Part shown: in pieces, positions 27,658-35,982 of the stretch
Position numbering within the stretch: the stretch's first letter is position 1
Layout of the letters: each line of letters opens with the position of its first letter
Assembly: GCA_022071975.1 (NCBI GenBank)
Contig: JAJVIO010000075.1
Coordinates: 1-49,957, forward strand
Length of the DNA stretch: 49,957 bases
Reading direction: 5' to 3'
Origin: Planctomycetota bacterium
Lineage (GTDB): Bacteria; Planctomycetota; UBA8742; UBA2392
Notes under the pieces: generated by a model
Databases searched by the model: none
Seen by the model: only the letters and a program-made list of their open reading frames with translations
What the model was told of the DNA's origin: nothing
Position numbers and translations under genes: made by a program

Positions 27658-29433
27658 TCACGGAGGCACCGGCTGCCCGGGCTGCGGCTGTACCGGCTGG
27701 CTGGGGTTCTTCGGCTCAACGGGCGGGCGCATCAGGCGGTAGAAGTATTCGCGCCACTGGTCGAAGCTTTCAGCGACCTGGGCCGCGCGATCCGCATGGC
27801 CGTTGATCACGTCCGGGGCAAGCTCGGAGACGTCGAAGTAGGCGATCTCCACTTCGCCGACCATCTTCACGATCGCAGCGCCTTCCAGCTTCTCGTTGCG
27901 GATCGCCGTGCGCAGCCAGGTCACCACGCAATCGGTGCAGGCCGGGTGCTCAAGCAGCTTCTCCAGCTTGCCGGGCAGCTTGTTCTGCACGTAGGAGCGC
28001 TCGGCGGCCAGGCTGAACTTGCGGGCCTGGATGTCCGGGTCGAGGGCCAGCATCACGGCCTGGCTGCGCGCCTCGCTGCTCCAGTCGGGCAGGCTGACGC
28101 GCTTCGCCTTGGGCGGGCTGAACTCTTTGCCGAAATCTATGTCGGACTCATAGCCGCTGCTTTCATCCAGCAGCAGCGAGCCGAAAGTTTCGTGGGTGAT
28201 GGTGCTGAAGCCGGACGCCTTGGCGACGCTCAGGCCGCGGCGCTTGCGCTCAATCACCGTGGTGCCGCTCATGACGTACAGCGAGTAATCTTCACAGGTC
28301 ACCGCGATTGAGCTGCCGGCGTGTCCATGGCCGCGGTCCAGTGAAAGCTGTCCCTTGTCGCTGCCGTCGTACTGCTCAAGCGTCAGGCTGCTGTCGGAAT
28401 CCAGCTTTACCTGGGTGTCCTTGCCCAGCGTAACGTCGCCGCCCGGCAGCTGCAGCAACACAACCGCGCCGTAGCGCGTACGGATGCGGTCACCATTGAA
28501 AATCTGCTGGTCTTTGTCCTGCAGGCGGGTGACGCTGCCATCCGCGTTCATCAGTTCGGCGCGGCCGGACATGATCAGCAGCTTGCCGACCGGGTCGCGC
28601 CGGGCCGGCTCGGCGACGGTCTTGCCGCCTTCCGGCTCTTCCGGCTTAGGCTGTTCGACCGTGTCTTTCGGCTGAATGGGCTGCTCCGGCTCGGTGCCGG
28701 GTTGTTCAACGATGTCCTCCGGCGCCGGTTCCGGCCGGATTTCTTCGGGCGCGGGTGGCGTCGGAATGTCTTTCACTTCACGCTTCGGGGGCTGCGGAAG
28801 CGGGGCGCTGTCGTTGCCATTGGTCTCAGGCCCGGTTACACTTGAGCCTTCAGGCTGGCGCGCGGAGCCATCCGGCTTCTGCGCGCCGTTTGAACCGAGC
28901 GGCTGAGGGGTGGGAGAGTCGGTGCGGTTGAACTCTCCCCTGTCGGGAACTCCCCGACGCCCCTCAGCCACTGTTTTTCCGTCATCAGTCAGTGTTTCCG
29001 CCGAGCCCTGTGTGCCGATGCCCGCGCGCGCGAACGCGCCGCTGAACACACCGACAGCAAGCATCACGGCCGCCGCCGCGCTGACCGCCGCAATAATCGC
29101 GTAAATGCGCACAGTGCGGCGCGCGGGACCGGCCGTTGCAAGCAGGCGGCCGTTGTGGGCGCGCTGCTCAGGCAGGCGGACATTTTCCAGGCTGGTATCG
29201 CTGGGGACTTCGACGCCCTGGACGCGGCGCATCACGCGGGCGCTGAAATCAACGGGTAGTGCAATCTGCCGGAACAGGCTTTCCGTGGAGGCGTGGGTGG
29301 CCTGCATGTCTTCGAATTCGGAACGCAGCAGCGGGTTCCCGCGCAGCATGCGGGCAAGCTGCTCACGCTCAGCGGCGGACGCAAGCCCGTCGATGGCGCG
29401 GTTCATCAGCAGTTCAGCCTGCTCTCGGTTCAT
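27658..29433 (-). CDS. FecR-domain membrane protein, putative anti-sigma partner
   Basis: 591 residues. N-terminal cytoplasmic part (1-100) is helical and could bind the sigma factor; one membrane helix lies at 109-132. A long Pro/Glu-rich linker (about 160-275) follows, then a FecR-like beta domain with GKLLIMSGRAELMNADGSV and RIRTRYGAVVLLQLPGGDV. A late CTDC pair (HPACTDCVVTW) and a proline-rich end complete it. The sigma gene lies 111 bases upstream on the same strand, the usual order for such pairs. The stop is TGA (27658-27660), but the frame stays open for 53 more codons of Lys/Glu/Asp-rich, coding-like sequence to TAG 27496-27498, so the true C-terminus is uncertain. Confidence 0.8.
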   Translation of the reverse strand: MNREQAELLMNRAIDGLASAAEREQLARMLRGNPLLRSEFEDMQATHASTESLFRQIALPVDFSARVMRRVQGVEVPSDTSLENVRLPEQRAHNGRLLATAGPARRTVRIYAIIAAVSAAAAVMLAVGVFSGAFARAGIGTQGSAETLTDDGKTVAEGRRGVPDRGEFNRTDSPTPQPLGSNGAQKPDGSARQPEGSSVTGPETNGNDSAPLPQPPKREVKDIPTPPAPEEIRPEPAPEDIVEQPGTEPEQPIQPKDTVEQPKPEEPEGGKTVAEPARRDPVGKLLIMSGRAELMNADGSVTRLQDKDQQIFNGDRIRTRYGAVVLLQLPGGDVTLGKDTQVKLDSDSSLTLEQYDGSDKGQLSLDRGHGHAGSSIAVTCEDYSLYVMSGTTVIERKRRGLSVAKASGFSTITHETFGSLLLDESSGYESDIDFGKEFSPPKAKRVSLPDWSSEARSQAVMLALDPDIQARKFSLAAERSYVQNKLPGKLEKLLEHPACTDCVVTWLRTAIRNEKLEGAAIVKMVGEVEIAYFDVSELAPDVINGHADRAAQVAESFDQWREYFYRLMRPPVEPKNPSQPVQPQPGQPVPP

Positions 29434-29544
29434 GCTAAAGGCCCGATTCCCCTGCGGTTACACTTCCTGTCTTGGGTGGCCCAGGGACGCTACCGCTTAC
29501 AGCCCCGGCCGGATTATTTTCACGCCACCACGGCATGAAAAGTG

Positions 29545-30096
29545 TCATGAGTCAATGTCCGGCATCAGCTCTTTCATCGCAGCGCCTAATGACTTGCGCG
29601 CGCGGTGCATGCAAACCTCGACGGCGCCTACAGATAGACCGAGATCTTCGGCGATCTGCGGGTACTCAAGACCCTCGAGATAGCGCTTCACCAGCACAGC
29701 GCGATAGCGCTCGGACAACCCGGCCAGCGCCTTGTACAGAACCTCGTGGCGTTCCTGCTGCTCGGCCGATTGCAGGGGGTCCAGGCCGGTCAGTTCGACG
29801 TCCATGCCGTCGGGCATGCCGGCCATCTTGCGGCGCTTGTAGTGGTCGCGAACGAGGTTGCCGGCGATGCCCATCAGCCATGATTTCAGGCGCTGGTGGT
29901 CTTTCAGGCGGGACAGGTTTTCGTAGCCGATCAGGAAGGTTTCCTGGGCCAGGTCCTGGGCGACGCCGACGTCGCTGATCTTGCGCAGCATGAAGCCGTA
30001 GACGAGCCGTTCAAAGCGCTTCACGACGTGCTCGTAGAACGAGCTGTCGCCGCGCAGGATGCGCTTGACCAGTTCTTCGTCGGAAAGTGCCGTCAT
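29545..30096 (-). CDS. ECF-type RNA polymerase sigma factor
   Basis: 183 residues. Region 2 reads LVYGFMLRKISDVGVAQDL followed by AQETFLIGYENL, and region 4 reads RYRAVLVKRYLEGLEYPQIA, then EDLGLSVGAVEVCMHRARKSL. It directs RNA polymerase to a small regulon. The downstream FecR protein is the probable membrane-bound regulator. The start ATG at 30096 is followed by TALSDEELVKRILRGD, a typical ECF N-terminus. Confidence 0.93.
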   Translation of the reverse strand: MTALSDEELVKRILRGDSSFYEHVVKRFERLVYGFMLRKISDVGVAQDLAQETFLIGYENLSRLKDHQRLKSWLMGIAGNLVRDHYKRRKMAGMPDGMDVELTGLDPLQSAEQQERHEVLYKALAGLSERYRAVLVKRYLEGLEYPQIAEDLGLSVGAVEVCMHRARKSLGAAMKELMPDIDS

Positions 30097-30253
30097 GCCA
30101 GTCTTTCCCCGGCCCCCAAAGCGCGAGGAAAGCCCACCAGTGTGTAGAGGGTATCACCTGATACGAACGGGCGGCGACCAAACGAAGTTCAATGCGCAAC
30201 AAGCTTTACGAAAACGGGAAGGGGGACGGGGCGTGTACGGTTTCGCGAGGGGC

Positions 30254-30330
30254 AACAAGAGCCGCAAGCGCAAGCGCGCGGGACTCTGCGTGCCGGCATC
30301 GGCCGCGCGCTGGCGCTTGCGGCTCTTGTT
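30254..30330. repeat. Long palindromic hairpin between sigma gene and rpsD
   Basis: Arms 30254-30271 (AACAAGAGCCGCAAGCGC) and 30313-30330 are perfect 18-base inverted repeats, with further GC-rich inner pairing. A partial relative (GCGCTTGCGGC) lies at 16124-16134. Probably a dispersed palindromic repeat or terminator. Confidence 0.65.
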
Positions 30331-30342
30331 CACATCAACAAC

Positions 30343-30370
30343 AAAGCCCTCCGCCGGGGCGAAGGGCTTT
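30343..30370 (-). terminator. Terminator of rpsD
   Basis: Read on the minus strand: AAAGCCCT, a TCGCCCCGGCGG inner part, then AGGGCTTT followed by TGTTGTTG. It lies 20 bases beyond the rpsD stop. Confidence 0.75.
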
Positions 30371-30390
30371 GCGAGTTTCGGAAATCAAAC

Positions 30391-30999
30391 CTAGCGGGAC
30401 AGCATTTCGACCACCAGGCGCTCGTTGGCGATCATCGGGATGTCCTTGCGGCTCGGGATCTGGATCAGCTCCCCCTCCAGCTTGTTGAAGTCAACCTTCA
30501 CGTAGCTGACTGAGGCGTTCTTCTGCGCGGCCGCTTCCTGCACCTGGATGTGGTTCTTGCTCTTGGTGCGGATGGCGACCTTGTCGCCGATGCTGACGGT
30601 GAAGCTTGCGCGGTCAACCTTCTTGCCGTTGACCTCAACGTGGCCGTGGGCCACCAGCTGGCGCGCGGCGCGGTTGGTGGGGGCCAGGCCCATGCGGTAC
30701 ACCATGTTGTCGAGGCGGCGCTCAAGCAACTGCATCATGTTTTCGCCGGTGTTGCCGGGCATGCGGTTGGCGACGTCGAACAGACGGCGGAAGCTGCGCT
30801 CACGCAGCTGGTAGTACAGCTTCAGCTTCTGCTTCTCGACCAGGCCGCGGTTGTAGGTGGACATCTTGCCGCGTCGGCCGTCGCGGCCGTGCTGGCCGGC
30901 CTTGTAGGGCTTGGATGCCAGGGGCGACTTGCGTGAGCCCCAGATGTTTTCCGCGAATCGGCGCGAGACGCGGTGCTTCGGTCCTGTGTAACGACCCAT
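30391..30999 (-). CDS. rpsD: 30S ribosomal protein S4
   Basis: 202 residues from ATG 30999; the frame is open further upstream but the protein family begins MGRYTGPKHR. The S4 RNA-binding domain contains ERRLDNMVYRMGLAPTNRAA and LVAHGHVEVNGKKVD. It binds 16S rRNA early in small-subunit assembly and can repress its own operon. No zinc-type cysteines are present (C-minus form). It stands alone here rather than with rpsM, rpsK and rpoA. The upstream 672 bases hold no gene. Confidence 0.97.
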   Translation of the reverse strand: MGRYTGPKHRVSRRFAENIWGSRKSPLASKPYKAGQHGRDGRRGKMSTYNRGLVEKQKLKLYYQLRERSFRRLFDVANRMPGNTGENMMQLLERRLDNMVYRMGLAPTNRAARQLVAHGHVEVNGKKVDRASFTVSIGDKVAIRTKSKNHIQVQEAAAQKNASVSYVKVDFNKLEGELIQIPSRKDIPMIANERLVVEMLSR

Positions 31000-31198
31000 G
31001 AAAAGAACCTCTGTTCCGGATCGGCCACCTGCGGGCACACACAGCCCGGGGTGTCGCGCGAGCTCCGGCGTCGCGCGAGCGGCCAAACGAAGGCCGGCTC
31101 TTTCGAGGCGAAGAAGATAGCGATCGCCGGTGGGTTGGCAAGCTGTCGCCTGTGGAAAAGTGGTCGCGAAGACAGGGACAGTCCCCGGGCAAATGAGG

Positions 31199-31229
31199 GC
31201 CCGGCGCCTGTGGTCAGCAGGCGCCGGGC
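31199..31229. terminator. GC-rich perfect hairpin
   Basis: GCCCGGCGCCTG pairs with CAGGCGCCGGGC around a seven-base loop. No T-run follows on either strand and no gene ends nearby, so the terminator role is doubtful; it may be a repeat remnant. Confidence 0.35.
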
Positions 31230-31490
31230 GTTGTGATTGGATTGTGTGGTGGGATGGTGTGATTGGCGCTGCTCTGGCGCCGCGGCAAACGCTCACGCGC
31301 TGGCCGATGAGGTGTACTTCAGGTGTAGTTGGGACTGACCTCCCGTTTCCGTCTTTGGTGGACCGCGACCGAGCAGCCCCGCGCCTTTGTCAGCTCTCCG
31401 GGGGATCGCGGTCCGAATTCCGCGGCGATCTTGTCGCCTGCTCTATGCGTCGGTTGATTGCGCCGTGTGGCTTGAATGTTTTCGAATTCA

Positions 31491-31622
31491 GGCGGCAGGC
31501 GGCAGGAGGCAGGAGGCTGGCGGCAGGCAGCAGGCGGCAGGCGGCAGGCAGCAGGAGGCAGGAGGCAGTCGGCAGGCCAACCTGCCGCTCACGCCTCGCG
31601 CCTCGCGCCTCACGCTTGCGGC
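31491..31622. repeat. Heptad repeat array with inverted partner
   Basis: About twelve GGCAGGC/GGCAGGA/AGCAGGC units (31491-31578) then CGCCTCG/CGCCTCA units (about 31586-31620) in the opposite sense. Period seven throughout. Ends about 50 bases before the start at 31672. Confidence 0.75.
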
Positions 31623-31671
31623 CTCTGTTCCTTCACTCCATACTCGACTCTGACCTGTCCGAGGACTTCCC

Positions 31672-32814
31672 ATGCACTTCGAAACGCGCGCGATCCATGC
31701 CGGCTACGACCCCTTCGACCACTTCGGCGCGGTGAACCCGCCCGTGTTCCTGAGCAGCACCTTCGCGCAGTCGGCCCCCGGCAAACACCAGGGTTTTGAG
31801 TACGCGCGCTCCGGCAATCCCACCCGCAAGGCCCTTGAGGGCGTACTGGCAAGCATCGAGGGCGGCGAGCATGCCTGCGCCTTCAGCAGCGGCCTGGGCG
31901 CCACCGACAGCATCATCAAGCTGCTCAGCGCCGGTGACCACTGCATCGTGGCCGACGACGTCTACGGCGGGACATTCCGGATTTTCGACAAGACCTTCAA
32001 GCGCTTCGGCATCGAGTTCAGTTTCGTCGATACCACCAGAATCGAGAACGTGCGCGCGGCCTTCAAGCCCAACACCAAGATGCTGTTCATTGAGACGCCC
32101 AGCAACCCGCTGCTCAAGGTCAGCGACATCGCGGCGTTGACGGCGCTTGCCCGCGAGAAGAAGGCCATCAGCGTGGTGGACAACACCTTCGCGACACCGT
32201 ACCTGCAACGGCCGCTGGAGCTTGGCGCCGACATCGTGATGCACAGCTGCACCAAGTACCTGGGCGGTCACAGCGACGTGGTGATGGGCGCCGCCATCAC
32301 GCGTGACGCGCAGCTGCATCAGCAGATCGCCTTCAACCAGAACGCCAGCGGCGCGGTGCCCGGCGGGCTTGACTGCTACCTGGTTCACCGCGGCATCAAG
32401 ACCCTGGGCGTGCGGGTCGAGAAATCGTGCGACAATGCAGAGCAGGTGGTCAGCTTCCTGCTTGAGCACAAGCGCGTCACGAAGATCTTCTATCCGGCGC
32501 TTGAGCAGCACGTGAACCACGACGTCGCGGCCAAACAGATGCGGCGCTTCGGGGCCATGATCAGCTTCGAGATCGACGGCAGCGTGGCCGACGGCGTGAA
32601 GGTGGTAAGCGACCGCAAGGTCTGGACGCTGGGCGAAAGCCTGGGCGGCGTGGAAAGCCTGCTGGAGCACCCGGCCAGCATGACCCACGCCAGCATCCCC
32701 AAGGAAATGCGCGCCAAGGCCGGCCTGAACGACGGGCTGATCCGCCTGAGCGTCGGCATCGAAGACCCGCGCGACTTGATTGAAGATCTGAAGACCGGGC
32801 TCGAAAGTTACTAG
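31672..32814 (+). CDS. Trans-sulfuration PLP enzyme: cystathionine gamma-synthase/lyase
   Basis: 380 residues, normal length for the Cys/Met metabolism PLP family. The start MHFETRAIHAGYDP is typical. Conserved parts include YARSGNPTRKALEGVLASIEG, FSSGLGATDSI, and the PLP lysine in HSCTKYLGGHSDVVMG; SLGGVESLLEHPASMTHAS and LIRLSVGIEDPRDL close the protein. It makes or splits cystathionine between cysteine and homocysteine. Synthase and lyase cannot be told apart from sequence by eye. Stand-alone gene, preceded by a heptad array and followed by another. Confidence 0.93.
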   Translation: MHFETRAIHAGYDPFDHFGAVNPPVFLSSTFAQSAPGKHQGFEYARSGNPTRKALEGVLASIEGGEHACAFSSGLGATDSIIKLLSAGDHCIVADDVYGGTFRIFDKTFKRFGIEFSFVDTTRIENVRAAFKPNTKMLFIETPSNPLLKVSDIAALTALAREKKAISVVDNTFATPYLQRPLELGADIVMHSCTKYLGGHSDVVMGAAITRDAQLHQQIAFNQNASGAVPGGLDCYLVHRGIKTLGVRVEKSCDNAEQVVSFLLEHKRVTKIFYPALEQHVNHDVAAKQMRRFGAMISFEIDGSVADGVKVVSDRKVWTLGESLGGVESLLEHPASMTHASIPKEMRAKAGLNDGLIRLSVGIEDPRDLIEDLKTGLESY

Positions 32815-32832
32815 GTGAGTCGCGTGGGTTTG

Positions 32833-33023
32833 GAACAGCGAATTACCAATAACCAATTACCAATTTCCAATTGGCAGGGCGGCGCGTTTGGTGGCGCGTC
32901 TTCCTCTGCGGACAACTGCAAAAGGCCTGTAACCACGAAGGACCACGAACGGCCACGAAGAAGCAAGCTTCGCGCCGCAGTTTCATTGGTAATTGGAAAC
33001 TGGTTATTGGTAATTCGCTGTTC
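32833..33023. repeat. Heptad array with 23-bp perfect inverted ends
   Basis: Left block 32833-32873 has CCAATAA-CCAATTA-CCAATTT-type units; right block 32984-33023 is its inverse. The outer 23 bases (32833-32855 and 33001-33023) are perfectly complementary, starting GAACAGCGAATTACC. Between them are three ten-base ACCACGAAGG-like repeats (about 32932-32960). The element fills the gap before hemC. Confidence 0.85.
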
Positions 33024-33055
33024 TAGCCGGCCGCGAATCCAGGAGGCCGCTTTCG

Positions 33056-34024
33056 ATGGCTGATACGCTGATCATCGGCTCCCGCGGCAGCATGCTGGCG
33101 CTTACCCAGTCGAACTGGGTGGCCGATGAGTTGCGGCGTTTTCATCCGGGGCTTGAGGTCGAGATCGTCCAGTTCAAGACCAGCGGCGACATCAACCTGG
33201 GGGCATCGCTGTCAGAGCTGGGCGGCAAGGGTGCCTTCACCAAGGAGCTTGAGGACGCCCTGCTGCTGAAGAAGTGCGACCTCGCCGTGCACAGCCTGAA
33301 AGACCTGCCCACAGTGCTGCCCGACGGCCTGCGCATAGGCTGCACGCCGACGCGCGAGACCACCGAGGACACCCTGGTGTTCGCGCGACGGCTGGGCACC
33401 ATCGACGACGACTCGGACCCGCTTGCCTTCCTGCCCCAGGGCGCCACGGTCGGCACCTCCAGCCTGCGGCGCAGAGCCATGCTGCTGGCGATGCGCCCCG
33501 ACCTGAAGGTGATCGAATTCCGGGGCAACGTGGATACCCGTCTCGACAAACTTGAAGACAAACAGGCCGACGCCATCATCCTTGCGTCCGCCGGGCTGAA
33601 CCGGCTGGGGCTGCTGGATGTATCCACGCGCCCCGACCGCGTGGCCTCAACGTTTGACGCGCTGGCGCTGCGCGCGCCCGGCTGGTTGCCGGCCGTGGGG
33701 CAGGGCGCCCTGGGCGTCGAAATCCGCGGTGATGACCAGCGGACCCTGCAGCTGCTGGCGCCCCTGCACGACGCTGCAACCTACGCGGCCGCTGCCGCGG
33801 AGCGTGCCTTCCTGAACCGGCTTGGCGCGGGCTGCCAGGCGCCTGTGGCCGCGCTGGCCAGCGCGCCGGAGGGCAGCAGCCTGAAGCTGAAGGGGCGTGT
33901 GCTGGCGCTTGATGGCTCGCAACTGGTGGAAACCCAGGACGAGGGCGAAATCGGCAATCCCGAAGAACTGGGGCGTCGCGTGGCGGACTGGTGCCTTGAG
34001 AACGGCGCCGCCGGCCTGGTGTAG
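33056..34024 (+). CDS. hemC: Porphobilinogen deaminase (hydroxymethylbilane synthase)
   Basis: 322 residues. It joins four porphobilinogens into hydroxymethylbilane for heme and related tetrapyrroles in the cytoplasm. GSRGSMLALTQSNWV, ELGGKGAFTKELEDALL, DLAVHSLKDLPT and VGTSSLRRRAMLL are the conserved substrate and cofactor sites; C260 in GAGCQAPVAA carries the dipyrromethane cofactor. An AGGAGG lies a few bases upstream of the ATG. No other hem gene is next to it. Confidence 0.96.
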   Translation: MADTLIIGSRGSMLALTQSNWVADELRRFHPGLEVEIVQFKTSGDINLGASLSELGGKGAFTKELEDALLLKKCDLAVHSLKDLPTVLPDGLRIGCTPTRETTEDTLVFARRLGTIDDDSDPLAFLPQGATVGTSSLRRRAMLLAMRPDLKVIEFRGNVDTRLDKLEDKQADAIILASAGLNRLGLLDVSTRPDRVASTFDALALRAPGWLPAVGQGALGVEIRGDDQRTLQLLAPLHDAATYAAAAAERAFLNRLGAGCQAPVAALASAPEGSSLKLKGRVLALDGSQLVETQDEGEIGNPEELGRRVADWCLENGAAGLV

Positions 34025-34170
34025 ACGCGTTATCCCGCCAGATTTTTGGCATGTAAGCGGCAGGGGGAGATCAGCGTCCTATTGGTGAGGGAACTGGAGA
34101 ATTCTAGACTGTCGGGACCCCGCTTGAACCCCTCACAAGGCACGGAGTCCACCCCACAGGGAGCTTACGC

Positions 34171-34605
34171 ATGGAAAAGAAGACGGTTTTACCGGCAGTC
34201 ACGATCGCGCTGCTTTCGTGCATTGCCCTGATGCTGACGGTGATCGGCGGCCTGTACGCCTACAACACGTTCGCGGGCAGCGCGCAGCCTGTCGCGGCCC
34301 AGAGCTCGGGCACGGACAAGGGCCCGGACTGGTCGGCGACCTCGGTCACGGTCGGCGGCGACCAGGAGTTCATCGTGGTGATCAAGGAAGTGGAAAACCC
34401 CTACGAGCAGGGGCAGAAGGCCACCCAGATGGCGGTCTACGAGGTGCGCCCGAACAGCACCGCCAAGGCTGAGCTGTTCTTCGTGGCCTCACGGCTGCTT
34501 GAGTACGACTTCAAGCTGCCGGACCACAGTGGCGAAGACAGCAAGGGCAAGGGCTGGTCGCCGCTGGGCGTGAAGAAGGCGGTTGAGGACAGCAAGAAGA
34601 AGTAG
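34171..34605 (+). CDS. Hypothetical single-span membrane protein
   Basis: 144 residues. A short basic start (MEKKT) precedes one hydrophobic helix (about 6-34), so the rest probably faces the periplasm. The soluble part has a beta-type stretch (QEFIVVIKEVENPY, QMAVYEVRPN) and a Lys-rich end. No family recognised. Followed by a terminator-like hairpin. Confidence 0.6.
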   Translation: MEKKTVLPAVTIALLSCIALMLTVIGGLYAYNTFAGSAQPVAAQSSGTDKGPDWSATSVTVGGDQEFIVVIKEVENPYEQGQKATQMAVYEVRPNSTAKAELFFVASRLLEYDFKLPDHSGEDSKGKGWSPLGVKKAVEDSKKK

Positions 34606-34646
34606 CGGTTCAGAAGGCGATCAATCCGCTGTCATATTCCTATCAC

Positions 34647-34680
34647 GGGGCGTTTTCGGTACTTGCGCCGGAAACGCCCC
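34647..34680. terminator. Terminator-like hairpin
   Basis: GGGGCGTTTTCGG (34647-34659) pairs with CCGGAAACGCCCC (34668-34680) with one G-U pair and an eight-base loop. It ends the transcript of the hypothetical membrane protein; only a weak T-run follows. Confidence 0.65.
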
Positions 34681-34789
34681 CTGCATTACTATGATGCTTT
34701 GAGTAACCGTGCCTGTGAGTCCGGCGGAGTGTACGCCGGGATGGGCGCGTGAAGTCCCCCAGAGCCGGATCTGTTCCGGAGCATGTGAT

Positions 34790-35857
34790 ATGCCGAACTA
34801 CAAGTCATTCGACGACGTGCTCAACGAGCTGGAGATGGACGAAGACGAGCTGAAGAGGCTCGTCTCCGAAGGTCAGATTCGCGCGTTCCGCGATGACGAC
34901 AAGATGAAGTTCCGCTCGGAAGACGTCCAATCCTTGAGCCGCGCCCGCAAGCCTTCGGGCGGCGGCGGCGGCGGCGAGATTGACCTGGGCGAGACGCAGC
35001 TCGGCGGCGAAAGTCTCGAGATCATCGAGGAAGAAACCGACGAGACGCTGCTCGACCTCGGCAATCTCAGCAGCGACCAGGACTTCGAGGACACGGGCGC
35101 TACCAGCGTCCCGACCGTCGAGCTGTCCGACATCGGCGAAGACCAGGATGCGACCCTCACCGAAGAGCTCGTATTCGACGAGACCGATGAGCTGGGCGGC
35201 CTTGACTTCGGCGAAGAAGACGCCGACGCCACCCAGAAGATCGAGGGCGGTCTCGACCTCAGTGACGACGAAGACGTCGGCCTGCAGACCGAGCCCGTGG
35301 AAACCGGCGGTCTCGATGAGCTTGACGAGCTCGACGATGTCGGCGAGCTGGATGACGTCGGCTCGGTCGATGAGACTCACGGCTACGCGGACACCCGCAT
35401 GGCTGGCCCGCCCATGGGCATGCCGGGCGCCGTCCAGATCCAGGAGCAGGTCAAGTACGTCGAGATCGTGCCCAACGAAGGCATCGCCTGGAAAGTGCTC
35501 ACCGGCCTGACATTCCTGCTGGTGATGGTGCTGATGGTGACGCCGCCGGCCCTGGGCATCAATTCGGGCAACGACAACGTTCCGCTCGGCAGCTTCTGGG
35601 GCAGCATCGCCTACTCGATGTACCTCAAGGGCCCGAACCAGCAGACCTCCATCGCGCAGAGCGCATACGAGGCCGAAGATCCCACCAAGCGCGACGAACC
35701 CGAGGCCTTCTCGGTCAGCACCGGCCCGGATGACATCGTGTGGCCGGGCATGAAAGTGATCCGCAACTTCTCCGGCTACGCGGTCGGCAGCTCGTCCGAC
35801 GTGGGTGGCGGCGGCGGCGGCGAAGAAGCACCGGCCGAAGAAGCTCCGGCCGAATAG
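34790..35857 (+). CDS. Excisionase/MerR-like HTH protein with acidic linker and membrane anchor
   Basis: 355 residues from ATG 34790; an in-frame start at 34709 is possible but upstream sequence lacks protein character. Residues 1-52 form a MerR/excisionase-like helix-turn-helix (SFDDVLNELEMDEDELKRLV, then SEGQIRAFRDDDKMKFRSED). Residues 62-200 are a very acidic, probably disordered linker. One membrane helix lies at 236-256, followed by a periplasmic or luminal part and a Gly/Glu/Ala tail. A DNA-binding-type domain tethered to the membrane is unusual; the HTH may instead mediate protein contacts. Followed by a good terminator. Confidence 0.72.
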   Translation: MPNYKSFDDVLNELEMDEDELKRLVSEGQIRAFRDDDKMKFRSEDVQSLSRARKPSGGGGGGEIDLGETQLGGESLEIIEEETDETLLDLGNLSSDQDFEDTGATSVPTVELSDIGEDQDATLTEELVFDETDELGGLDFGEEDADATQKIEGGLDLSDDEDVGLQTEPVETGGLDELDELDDVGELDDVGSVDETHGYADTRMAGPPMGMPGAVQIQEQVKYVEIVPNEGIAWKVLTGLTFLLVMVLMVTPPALGINSGNDNVPLGSFWGSIAYSMYLKGPNQQTSIAQSAYEAEDPTKRDEPEAFSVSTGPDDIVWPGMKVIRNFSGYAVGSSSDVGGGGGGEEAPAEEAPAE

Positions 35858-35875
35858 CACGCGGTAACACTCACG

Positions 35876-35899
35876 AGCACCCCGCCCCGGCGGGGTGCT
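35876..35899 (+). terminator. Rho-independent terminator
   Basis: AGCACCCCGCC and GGCGGGGTGCT form a compact stem followed by TCTATTT. It closes the HTH-membrane protein gene. Confidence 0.85.
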
Positions 35900-35982
35900 T
35901 CTATTTCCGGCCGGGGTTATTACGTTTAGATCAGGGGCATGCGCGATTCGGGTGCAAGCGCGCTTGCCCGGCGGGACATCGC

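Larger units (their letters stand above)
31000..31671. other. 672-base gene-free region
   Basis: Between divergent rpsD and the cystathionine-synthase gene. It contains the promoter side of rpsD, a CAGGGACAGTCCCCGGG motif near 31173, a perfect 12-bp hairpin (31199-31210 with 31218-31229), nothing recognisable in 31240-31490, and the heptad array 31491-31622. I saw no tRNA, small ORF or riboswitch that I could support. Confidence 0.6.

Noticed and set aside
27658..27660. Third selenocysteine at the FecR TGA
   Set aside because: There is no redox motif or conserved Cys position near it, and the following sequence is a low-complexity charged tail.
31199..31229. Riboswitch or leader RNA upstream of the cystathionine synthase gene
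   Set aside because: I looked for S-box/SAM-type features but saw only a simple hairpin and repeats more than 50 bases from the start.
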